This document shows positions 12,767-23,399 of a stretch of DNA of 64,000 nt, piece by piece. Source of the stretch: Trametes villosa. Taxonomy: Eukaryota; Basidiomycota; Agaricomycetes; Polyporales; Polyporaceae. The position numbers were made by a program, and so were the translations under genes. Below the pieces are notes generated by a model. It ran no database searches, was not told the DNA's origin, and saw only the letters and a list, made by a program, of their open reading frames with translations. Location of the stretch: NCBI GenBank assembly GCA_002964805.2, contig PUDQ02000066.1, positions 1,240,001 through 1,304,000 of the forward strand, in the 5' to 3' direction. Numbering within the stretch: position 1 is the stretch's first letter; every line of letters begins with the position of its first letter.

Positions 12767-15700
12767 ATGGACTCGTCGTCCGCCGCCGAGCAGCGCGCGT
12801 TCGCCGTCGCAAAGCTCAAGCGCGCCGCCTCCCTCCCGCGCATGAAGGACGGCCGCCGGCCGCCGATGCACGTCGAGGCCGTCAGCGAGGGCGAGCGCTC
12901 GCAGAGCGAGGAGAGGAAGGAGGGCGAGGAGCAGAACGAGGAGCAGAATGGCGTCGAGGAGAAGCCGAACGGGTACGCAAACGGCACTCATGTCGAGCCT
13001 ACGCCGTCGCCAGAGGGCGAAGTTGAACGGGAGGACGAGGGGGGCGAGTTGGACGGGGATACGCCACCGGCTGATGATAACGTGAGCCGGGGAGACCAGG
13101 AGCCTACTCCGAATGGCGACGCCGTCGTCGAGGATGCGGTCAAGCCACCGGTTCCCGTAGAGGCAACACCCACTCGCACCAAACGGCGCTCGAGGTCACG
13201 GACGCGCTCCAGAGGCTCCCGCGACATGAAGGGCAAGGCGAAACAATACGCTCAAGCTGGCTCCGCCAGCCAAACGAACGAGTCCTCTGCCGACGAGTAC
13301 TACGCACCAGCCCCGGGGGACGACCCTCCACCGTCGCCGCCACCACCGCTAGTGTCCCCCATCCCCTCGCATCTTCCGCTCTTCCCTGCCTCGCACTTCC
13401 TCCGCTCGCCCCTGTCCCCGGTCGCACCCCTTCTATATCCCGGCACAACACCGTCCACCCCGCTTCCATCCCTCGATGACATCCAGAGGGGCGTCGGAGC
13501 CGGTCTGTTCCGCTCAAATAGTGCGGGCGCCGCCCGCGCCATGGCCATGTCGAAACTCACAGGCGAGCCCGTCGACCTCACGTTCATGTCGCAAGCGTCC
13601 ACACCAGCACAAGGCGGCGCGAAGCTCATGCGCAACAACACCGTTGCGGGTGGCGAGCGGATGGCAGCGCGGCGGATGCTCCTTACCCGTCTCGGGAATC
13701 GCCTCAACCAGACCGACGGCGAGCAGACCAGCGGCGGCGAGGAGGCCCCTCAGCCGGCCGCCCCCAAGAAGCGGTCGCGCAGCCGTCGTCGGCGGAGCTC
13801 GTCGCGCGCGTCGACCGTGGTTGATGATCGCGAAGATCGAGAGGTCATGACCACATCAGCCAGGAACACCCCCTTGCCTCTACCCCCTCAGTCACCCCTC
13901 CTGCCTCTTTTCCGCGGTGTAGCGACCCCCGAGCCTCCCCGGTCGGCGTCTTCAGCCAGCCGGTTCCACAACAGCGACGTCGAGCGAGGGTCACCGCGTA
14001 TGAAAGCAAATGGAGACGTTCCCTACAGCTACGACCTCCCGTTGGGCCACCGCGGGCCTGTCATCGAGGACGAAGACGACGCGCCTGATGGCATCTCGCC
14101 CCCGCGTCTTCCCAATCTGCCCACCACACCCGCGCGCAACCATCGACTCGCGGGTCTGCGGATGCCGCACACGTCGGATGCGCCGTCGAACGCGTCGACG
14201 GACTCCGCGCCGGCATCCGCGGTGGCGGTGCCGATGTTCATGTCGAACAACTTGACCTTCAGGGATCTATTCCCTGCGAGCCCGTTCCAGACGCCGTTGA
14301 AGGAGAATGTGTACCCGGACGAGGATGCCGAGCAGGTACTGTTCCAGGAACAGAGAAGTCGAAGCCAGCTTTCGCATGCGACGAACTTCGAGCGAGGAAG
14401 TGAGATTAGCTGGGTTGCCGACCTCGGTAAGGCGCATACAAGCTGTGTTATCCGCATATTACTAACGCTCGTGTACAGTCCAAGAACGCCCCCTCGTCAA
14501 CGACGATGACGAGGAAGACGAAGACGAAGACGAGGAGCCGGAAGAGGCAGAGGCGGAGGAGGACCCTGGCGAGGAACCCTACGCAGACGGCATGGACCCA
14601 CGGTCGTCGCAAGAATTCTCGCCTGCCAGCGAGCGGCCGACCGCTCCGAACCCTCTCGTCGTCGACGTCGAAACCTCGCCAGAGATGTCTCCCGCTCACG
14701 TACCTCCTTCCCCCGCTTCTCCCATTGCATTGTCCATCGCGGCAGCCCTGGAGCCCATTCAGACGGCAGAGGTGCAGCCGTCTCCGCCGACGTACCCCAT
14801 GCGCCTCTCGGTGGCCACACCCAATCAGCTTGACCGTTCCCCATCCGCGGCAGACTACGCTACGGATTGGGACGAGTCGAAGGCAGAGTCTACACCGAAG
14901 CGCGGCGGGGAGGGTGGGTCCATCAGCACCTGGATGAAGAACACGTTCACACGTACGGGTTCCACGAACGGACGGCGATCACGGACGAACAGCGTGAGCG
15001 CGCGCGAGCGGCGATATAACACGGACTCCAGCGTGAGCCGGGAGAGTGGCGCGAGTTTGAACAGTGGGAAGGTCGAGAAGGCGGAGCCGTCGCCCGGCCC
15101 CAGCAATGGCGTGTTTGCGCTGCAGCAGGCGCAAGCGCCGGTCATGCAGTCCACCTCCTCGTCGACCTCGATGCTCTCGCTGCCGCAGTCTGCGCCGCCT
15201 GGCGGAGTGTCGCCCATTCCGCCCGCGTCGTCCGCGGACTACCTCAAGTATGCGGACTCGTCGAAGCTGTTCCCGTTCCCCGCGCTCAAGCAGCTCGAGG
15301 AGCAGCGGAACCGCGCGCGCGCGATGACGCCCTCCGCGTCCTCGCCCGATATGCTCTCCCCGACGCACACGTTCCCGGTCGACATGATCCCGAGCTCATC
15401 GAGCTCGAGCGGCGCGACGACGACGAAGTTCGCCGAAAGCCCGTCTGGCCCCGCGAACGGGAACGGGCGCGAGCGCAAGCTGTCGCACCAGGCATCGGAC
15501 TCGCGTCTGTGGTCGAAGTTCTCGCAGCCGCTCGCGTCCGCGCCGTCCTCGTCTTCGCACCCGGACTACTTCAACATTCAGCCACAGGTGATCTCACCCA
15601 CCACGAGCACGTCCGGCTCTCTGGGCAAGCTGCCGACGACGCGCGATGGCGTGAAGAAGTGGCTCAGCCGCTTCAAGTCACAGTCCTCGACGCCGTCGAC

Positions 15701-18125
15701 GCCGACCATACAGCCAACGCATCCTGTGGATAACCGCCCGCGGCTAGGGCAGAAGCCCTCGCTGTCTGACCTGCTGATCGCGCGGGAGAACAGCGAGTTG
15801 TCTGCGCAGAGCTGGGACAGCACCATCAGTGACAAGTCGCGCACGCCAACCAACCTCGCCAGCAACCAGCGGCTCGGACAGCCCCAACCCCAAGCCTCCC
15901 CCAGAGAACCCACGCAGCAGTACCTTCCTGACGCCCATTACGACAGGGACAGGGAGCTTCCACAATCCCCACGCGTCGGCGCGCGTCCCGATACCGCAGA
16001 GACGAGCGCCGGGACGAGTGGAGCCGCGTCGCCGTCGTACGTGCTCTCGGACCACTCCTCGCCCGGCTTCCCGTCGTCGCCACCTGACCCGCCTTCGTCC
16101 ACCACGCCTGACCCGCAGTCCTCGCTGGACGACTTTCCCACGCGCTCCACGTCCGAGTCGTTCTCGTCCACGATGTCGTCTTCGCAGCACTCGCCTGATC
16201 CGCCCGCGCACGCGCCGTCCGCGGGCGCGGCGATCATGGACCGCCTCGAGAGCGTGCTTGGGCGTGGCTCGAAGAGTTCCCTGTGGCCGTCCGCGATCGA
16301 CGACCCGCCGCGGAAACTCGTGCTGTCATCGCCTGTGCTGCAGGTCGCAAACGCGAACACTGTCAAGGACCGCTTCCTGTTCCTCTTCACGGACGTGCTC
16401 ATCATCGCGAAGCACATCCTCCAGGAGTCGGACACGCTCCTCGACGCGACGCGCCCGGACCCGACGGACCGCAAGTTCGTGATCAAGAGTGTTGTGCAGT
16501 TGCGCGAGCTCCGGCTCAGCGGCGAGCGCGATGACGCGCGCGCGAAGACGGCGGCGACCGCCGCTCCGACGCGGCACCCCGTCGTCGACACGTTCGTGCG
16601 CCAGTTCGCGACCGACCCGGACCACGCGATCGTCACGCTGGTGGGTAAGGCGGGCACGCGCGATGATGTTGCGCTCGGCCAGCTGCTCTTCCGCACGCCG
16701 GACATCGACCGGGCGCGCCTCGGCGAGTTCCTTGCGCGCCGCTCGTCCAAGGGTGCGCTCAAGGCGTACGTCGACAGCTTCGGGCTTACGGGGCTTCGCA
16801 TCGACAAGGCGCTCCGCGTGTTCCTCCAGAGCATCCACGTTCCCGCGAAGGCGCCGGCGGGGCACGCGAGCCCGCTTGACTACCTCCTCGATGCGTTCGC
16901 GAGTCGGTGGTACGAGGCGAACGCGGCGATCGTCGCGTACGACAAGGATCTCGCGATCCGCCTCGTGCGCGCCATCGTCCAGCTGAACGACGTCATGCAC
17001 AGTGGCATTGCGCAGGAGCCCGGGCCCACGCCCTACCCGAAGCGGAACGTGATCACGCGCGACTTCATCGAGGCGTTCAAGCGTTTCGACTCGCGCGTGC
17101 TCGTCTCGGAGGAGCTTCTCGACAAGATCTACGCGTCGATCCGCCGGGAGAGGCTCGTGCAGGCGCGGCATCCGTCGAGCATAGCCAACCAGCCGGATAT
17201 CGTTATCAACGTCCGCCGCCCACTCCCCCCTCGCCTCACCTACCGCATGCAGTCCGAGCCCGTCATCCTCCGGATCCCGCACCCCGACCCGCACCTGACG
17301 ATACAGCTGTTCGGCCAGGACCTCGTCTTCGACCCGCCTGTGCTCAACTTCGCGAAATCCTCCGAGGTGTCGTTCCGCGTGACGGGCACGCAGCTCGGGA
17401 ACAAGACGATCATCATGTGGCGCTCCGGACCGAATGCGCTCGCGTACACCGGTCTCCCGCTGAGCAGCCCCGTCGCCGTCGAGCGCTCCTTCATGCGGAA
17501 CACCTTCCAGGTCGCGTTCGTGAACCACACCGGGCTCAAGCGCCGCTATATGTTCAGCGTCGACGACCCCCTCATCCGCCACCAGTGGACGGTCTCGCTG
17601 AAGCGCCAGATTGAGATCGCGAGCTCCGCGTCGCAGACTCAGTCGCACTCCGGCCTGCCGACAAGTCGTGCCGCGGAGGCTCTAGCGTTCAAGGTCCTAC
17701 AGGAGACGCTTATCAGCCCCGAGGACGGCGGCTCGTCGTACGCAGTCTCGTATCCATCCCCAGTCGACCAGGCTTTGGCACGCCTCACCGGCGCGACTAG
17801 GAGTAGGAGTGGTAGCGTGTCGAGCTCGTTTGGCAACGGCATATCACAACGCCGGAGCCGCCCTGACGGGCCCTCGGCGCACGTCCGCTCCAAGTCGCGC
17901 AGCCAGATCTACCGGCGGCACGGGCCAGGGAAGATGGAGTCGGAGCTCGACGATGAGGACGAGCACGGTGCGTCTGAGGCGTCGCCACCGTCGCACGGGC
18001 GGATATGGAGTCTGCATGACCTGGAGACGGTGTGCCGGCAGAATAGCTCGATTCCATCCGTGCTGGCGTATCTGCAGGTGGGCCTCCTGGATCCGGAGCA
18101 TGCCCCGAACGGCACCGCTTCGTAA
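12767..18125 (+). CDS. Large Sec7-domain / PH-domain protein with a degenerate catalytic loop
   Basis: Two exons (12767-14426, 14479-18125) give 1768 aa. Residues 1-1150 are low-complexity, rich in Ser, Pro and acidic runs, with Arg/Ser patches. A PH-like domain (VKDRFLFLFTDVLIIAKH) begins near residue 1170. A Sec7-like domain runs from about 1310 to 1450 (GLRIDKALRVFLQS ... IYASIRRE). A second PH domain follows to about 1590 (SFRVTGTQLGNKTIIMWRSG). Sec7 proteins activate Arf GTPases at Golgi or endosomal membranes. Here the catalytic loop, normally LPGEAQ, reads VPAKAP, so the essential glutamate is a lysine. The second motif LNTDLH reads LNDVMH. It may therefore be a non-catalytic Arf-binding or scaffold protein. 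Confidence 0.8.
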
Positions 18126-19513
18126 CGTGCATCTCGCCTGCTCGCCTGTCCCCGTAAGTCACAGTGCATTTCTTCACCGATGTTCGAGCTGACGCGGTTT
18201 TGTGCAGATTGTCGATGTCTGCTTTGGATGCATGTCTTTGCTTTGTGTTATGTATTACCCGGATCTCTCACGACGGACCGCTCCTGCTCATCGTAATCCC
18301 TTCCTTCCATCACGATTTGTTTAGTAGTAGAACGCTCACTCCATCTCTCGTCTCTCTCTCCCTCCCGCAGCGACGCCTCCCATCCTCGCCTCAATCCCCT
18401 CACGCTTTAATGTTATGCGTCGCTTCATCTCCAGGCCCGGCATCTGTAATTATCGCTAATACGCTCGTTTGTGTAGTTTCTACGCTCTGTCGGCACTCTA
18501 GACAGTTATGAAGTGATATGCTCCTCAAGGGGATCGACCTGTCCCACTACATCTAAGCACGCGCTTAAGGCTCCAGGACGTCTAAGCCTAATCGCCTACA
18601 ACTCCATATGTCGATTCGAAAGCGTCCTCGAAATTCTCATTCGCAGAAGATCATCTTGGGGGTTGACTATCTAGTGGGCAGAATACACAGGCAAACAAGG
18701 TTTTTGCACCACTTCTTCTGTCGCAATCGCTTCGCTGACTGGTGAACGTTGTTCTGACGTAGAGGTGTGACAGTATACCGTGAATTTCATAGGCGTCTCA
18801 CAGCGGCATCGCCGAGGGTAGAAGCCAGACGAACGCCACAGACCCACAATACGCCTCATTGACGAACGAGATCAGGCGAACGGGGCACTCCTCTGCAATG
18901 TCTAACAACATGCTCGGGCCTTCTTTGAAGCCTGAAGCCAGAAAGAATGCACGGCCGTGTGGGTATCGCAACGGACTGACGTCGCAAGAATCCGACGAGC
19001 ATACTCGGCGATGCATAGCCGTACGATATCTCCAGCGTTAGCTTGTCCCTGACCCAACAGCGCAAGCTAAGTATCTTGCGCGCTGCATCATTCTTAGTAT
19101 GCCGCAGAACTCCGGTACTTCCACACTGGACCATATTGACCGTCAGGAGTGCCTGACGGCCTGTACGATCATGGGCGACGTAGTACTTCTTGGGGCCTCC
19201 TCCCCGAGATAACATGACCCACACTATTCGCGACCTCATGGTGCACAGGTGAGTTTCCAATGCCTTCACGGTTCCGTCAATCTCATCAGTGCTAGAGGCC
19301 TCGTATACTTTATCCCGTGCCCACGCCGACGCGCCCACTGGTCTCTCCGCGACCATCGTCGTTAATGAAATACCTTAATCGCTGTAAGTGCGACGTTGTA
19401 CGTGATTTGCACGACACATGGGCCCCACCTCGAGTTCACGATTATGAAAATAGCAGCACTATCGGTAGAGGGCACCGCGATATCGTAGGGCGCCAGGCAC
19501 AGACGTCGTTTCG
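18126..19513. other. Intergenic; 3' part duplicated upstream of KEP3
   Basis: 18126-18680 looks like 3' UTR and spacer. From about 18780 to 19260 the sequence is recognisably similar to 22770-23035 upstream of KEP3. For example AGTATGCCGCAGAAC is followed by a matching CACTTCC..GGACCATA block at 19097 and 22868. No gene is supported. Confidence 0.5.
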
Positions 19514-19520
19514 TATAAAA
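19514..19520 (+). promoter_or_regulatory. TATA box of KEP2
   Basis: TATAAAA lies 96 nt before the KEP2 start. It is preceded by CGTCGTTTCG, matching CGTCGTTCCG before the KEP3 box. It is followed by GCTCAAGCGAGCAGCCGA, which is also in the KEP3 leader. Confidence 0.65.
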
Positions 19521-19609
19521 GCACGCTAGGCATACAGCAGCTCAAGCGAGCAGCCGATTTTCTCTCGACTGCTCTCTCTGAGCTCGCTGAACAACCCTCT
19601 GACGACAAT

Positions 19610-21654
19610 ATGATCGGCCTCCGCAACTTTGCGTTTTATTCGCTCTTCATCCATGTCCTCGCTATCGTGGTCACCGTGAGCCGTCCTGCTTCTGGACCGT
19701 CAATGTTCTTCAATTTATCATCTTTCTAGACGTCTGCTAGGTCGACGGCTGGCCTTGTGCCAGCCCAGCAGAACGTGCTCGAAGAGGGCCCGACCTACGA
19801 AATGATGATCACTCCGAACGAGGAGGACCGTCTCGTTGAGCTTCTCGGGCCCGAGTATCTCGACGTCGGGCTCGTTGCTACCCGGGTAACCGCCCCCTCC
19901 CGTCACTGCTCCGTCTGCGGGAAGCAGACCGAGTTCGTCGACTGGTAAGTAACTCGATGTGGACTCATTGGCTCGCACGACTCACGGCGAGGCTGATGCT
20001 CGCCTTTGCATCAGGGTCTTCACGGCGCTCGCTCGCGGCGTGCACTCGCCCGAGTTCATCGTCGACTCCCTGAAGCTCGGAAACTCGCCGAAGAAGCTCG
20101 GACACGACGTTTACTGCTCGCGCTGCGGCCACTTGACCCACTTCCGCGACGTCACTGGCGAAGAAGGCAGTGCGCCGTACATCGCTATTGCTCCAGTATG
20201 CCGTCTGCCATCACCTTCGTCCTCTTTTTGTGGGACTTTTTACAACACTGACGACGACGCGGTTCCGGTTTCTAGCCGTACAACCGCGCTACCCGCACCT
20301 TTGCGCTTAGCGTCTTTGCCAAGCGCTCCGCTGAGAAAGTAGAGGTCAGTCATGTGCTACAGATGGGGTGCGTCAACGTCTCCCGCTGACGCTCTCCTCA
20401 CAGGATGGGAATGCCCCCGCTAGTCCTCCGCCTGTCTGGCACACCCGCTGGACGCGCAAGCGCAGCGAGGACGCCTCCGACGTGAGTCGCACTATACTAG
20501 ACCTTACCGCACGCCGCCCCTTCCTAATGCGCTGCATATAGGCGTCTCCCCCGCCGGTCTGGCACACTCGGTGGACCCGCAAGCGCGGAGAGGATGTTTC
20601 CGAGGCGAGCCGCGGTGTGCTGCGGCGTAATGCGGCTCCTCATGCTCATGTGCGCCGTTCAGGATCCCGAGAATGTCCAGCCGGCGATCTGGCGCTTGCT
20701 CTGGACGCGCAAGCGCGGTGAAGAGCCTGAGGCCTCCGAGGTTGGGGTGAGTCGTACCACTTTGACAGTGTTACGCTGCGTGCCATATCAGTGCACCACG
20801 TCTAGGTTCCTGAGGATGCCCAGCCGGCGATCTGGCGCCTGCTTTGGACGCGCAAGCGCGGCGAAGAAGCTGAGGTTTGGTTTACTTACAAAGCTATCGC
20901 CCTCTGGGCTATGTTGATATAACATCCTCCCAGGCTTCTAACGGCGTCGAACCTTCCACAACAGTGAGTTTCGCAGTTCCCATGAACATCTTCCACCTTC
21001 CCTTCTAACTCGCCGCTTAGGAGACTGACCAACCTGCCATCTGGCGCCTGCTCTGGACCCGCAAGCGCGATGACGAGGCTGAGGTGAGTTTCCATCGCGT
21101 GGCAATGAGCGTGCTCGTGCCGCGCTGACACCCCATTCAGGAGACCTTCTGGCGTATTCCCTGGGCGATTAAGCGCGGTGAGGACGACGCAGAGGTGAGT
21201 CGCAACCTACTACACGTCTTATACAGTGTGCCCTATTGATGCCCCCGTCCCCGTCCAGGTTCCGGGCGATGCCCAACCGGCGATCTGGCGCCTGCTCTGG
21301 ACGCGCAAGCGCAGCGAGGAGGGCGAAGACGCCTGTCCCGCGTCCTGGAGCGCGCACCAGTGGCAGGTCAAGGCCGCCGAGGATGACGGTGAGGGCGCGC
21401 ACAACGACACGGTGACCTTGGACGCGCGCTGCATCTTCAAGCGCGGCGAGGATGAAGCTGAGTCCGAATCCGAGGCGAGTGCGCCTGTCCCCGACCACCC
21501 TGCCCTGTGGGGCAGAAACTGGTCTATGAAGCGCGGCGAGGAGGGCGTCACGGCTGGGGGCGTCGTAGCGGCTGTTGGGGGACCAGCTTCTCCGCCCAGC
21601 ACGGACTGGCTCGCGAGTATTGAGGAGTCCAAGCGTGGTGAGGAGCTCGAGTGA
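19610..21654 (+). CDS. KEP2: secreted Kex2-type repeat-peptide precursor with exon-split repeats
   Basis: Twelve exons give 455 aa. Exons: 19610-19675, 19730-19944, 20016-20196, 20276-20344, 20404-20481, 20542-20604, 20663-20746, 20806-20874, 20934-20963, 21021-21083, 21141-21194, 21259-21654. Exon 1 is the signal peptide. Exons 2-3 are the pro-domain with CSVCGK and CSRCGH. Exon 4 holds the PYNRATRTFA..FAKR junction to the peptide region. Most later exons encode one peptide each: two of PPVWHTRWTRKR, four of QPAIWRLLWTRKR, one FWRIPWAIKR. The last exon adds a Cys module (ACPASW....WQVK ... RCIFKR) and WGRNWSMKR. Exon 9 (10 codons) has no peptide. The intron after exon 6 starts with GC instead of GT. 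Cleavage at Lys-Arg by Kex2 is inferred. Confidence 0.85.
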
Positions 21655-21919
21655 TGCGCTTTGCGGTGCGTCTGAGATTTGTGCGCGCTTTGCGGGGGCG
21701 GCTGTATGCTGACGACGTGGTATAGGGCGCCTACCAAGTTGAAATGCGCCGTGCTGTACTGTGAACGCGAACGAGAGGAAGCGAACGGGATGCATTAGGA
21801 CCGATCTTGATTGTCAGAGTTGTAGGTGTGAATTACTATCATATGATGTCGGTGAATGTTTTCGGCAGGAACGGGTTCCGTAAATTCGGTATGTATCGGG
21901 TGCGAGTACTTACATGTGC

Positions 21920-22065
21920 CGGAGTACTCCTGCGCGTGCTGCCTGGCCTCCTCCGAAACACGAGGGTCTGATAAATTCATAATCAGTGGAGTCGGAGCTA
22001 CGGTGACCACAATACGAGACCGCACGTACTGATGACACATCAGGTGGTGGTACTGCCCATGCGCA
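21920..22065 (-). pseudogene. Remnant of a Con-6 gene
   Basis: The minus strand encodes DPRVSEEARQHAQEY just after a good acceptor (ttatcag), matching the last exon of the intact Con-6 gene (NPRVSDEAKLHAQEY). A donor (gtacgtgcgg) at the expected distance matches gtacgtcgcg in the intact gene. The exon before it no longer encodes the conserved GYKAALN stretch, and the reading frame runs past the usual stop. It lies downstream of KEP2, as the intact gene does of KEP3. Confidence 0.6.
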
Positions 22066-23301
22066 CGGAATCGAGCACGAGCTGATAGTGCCACAAGGCT
22101 CAGGTGTAGGTGCTGGGGCAAATCATTGTCCTCGCGGTTGACCGGACTCCAGAGTAGTCGCACGATGGTCTGAATACTAGTGCCCCGCCCTCTTTTCGAC
22201 GGATCGCTTTGATAATCTAGCTGTGTACCATAAAATGACTGAATGTTAACATTGTCGCGGACAGTGGGGGCCTAATCTCGGAGCTGTAGGCAGGTGTAAG
22301 TACACTAGAGTACTATGGTTGATGGTAGAAACAGTAGACGCCCAGCTGATCTTACTCGCCCAATTGGGCGATGCACTCCCCCCGTCATCGTCTTCCACAA
22401 TGTCGTCTACCTCTATCCGCATCAACTGTTCCTGTACAAAACCCTACCAAGTCAGCATCCTCGCACGACCCGCGCGGCGTCCAAAGATTGTACCTGATAC
22501 AGTCTGTTGGATAGCGCTCCGAGGTCGAGGCGATCGTCAAGCATTGGAGCACCGCGGGCCGCGTAGCGGTGAGCCTAGGCCTTATGTTGATCCTGTTGTC
22601 TGCGCGAGTTGCATGCCTGATCCCCAGCTTGTTTTATGAGCGAGGATCAGCAGCAGGCTGTGCACCTTTTGTTCTCTTACGAATGCCCCGCTCCCTCGTT
22701 AACGTTCTTCCGACGTCGGGGTCCGATAGTACTTATTTTGTGATCTGCCATCGCCAACACCGAGTACCTTGAAGCGGCATCGCTGAGAGTACAAGCTAGA
22801 GAGTATGCCGCAAATCCACAGTGCACCTCTGTGTAAGCCATGGAGGCCAGTGAAGGTCTTGCTTGCGAGTATGCCGCAGAACCCCCGCACTTCCGAACCG
22901 GACCATACTGAACGCCCCGTCCCTCAGGAACCTGTGTAACTTCATGGGCACCACATGTAGAGTACTCGAGGAAATCGGCCCTCCTGCCCGAGATAACACG
23001 GCTCAACCTTTCCGCCCGCATGGTGCGTCGGTAGGCTTCCGATACTTTTTAGGACTGAGGTAGCATCTCATCATTCCCTTAGGCATCGCGCACTCTACCT
23101 CGTGCCAACGCTGCCAGGACCTTTGATCACTCCACCGCCGTACTCGGGAGTGGGGATGTCTTAATCAACGTAGGCGCGCCATCGCGCGCGATGCGGGCCC
23201 CGTCACACGAGCCCAATCGTGAGTTTATGCATTTGCAAAACCCGCAACCATCGGTGGAGATGGAGAGCCGTCGAGGACCGCTAGGCACAGGCGTCGTTCC
23301 G
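22066..23301. other. Spacer between duplication units
   Basis: 22170-22680 shows no gene or repeat partner that I can see. From about 22680 the sequence belongs to the upstream block shared with KEP2. Short overlapping frames are unsupported. Confidence 0.4.
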
Positions 23302-23308
23302 TATAAAA
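23302..23308 (+). promoter_or_regulatory. TATA box of KEP3
   Basis: TATAAAA 98 nt before the KEP3 start, in the same context as KEP2 (CGTCGTTCCG before it, GAGCTCAAGCGAGCAGCCGA after it). Confidence 0.65.
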
Positions 23309-23399
23309 ACCCGCCAGATGTAGACGGAGCTCAAGCGAGCAGCCGACTCTCTCGACTGCTCTCTCCGAGGCCCCTGTGTTCGCCCACCGACGAGACACC

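Larger units (their letters stand above)
18780..22170. repeat. Segmental duplication unit 1 (upstream block + KEP2 + Con-6 remnant)
   Basis: Order is upstream block (from about 18780), TATA box, KEP2 (plus), then a Con-6-like remnant on the minus strand at about 21920-22060. The same order recurs about 3.8 kb later with KEP3 and an intact Con-6 gene. Similarity is easy to see in the upstream block, the 5' leader and exons 1-4 of the KEPs. Edges are approximate. Confidence 0.6.
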
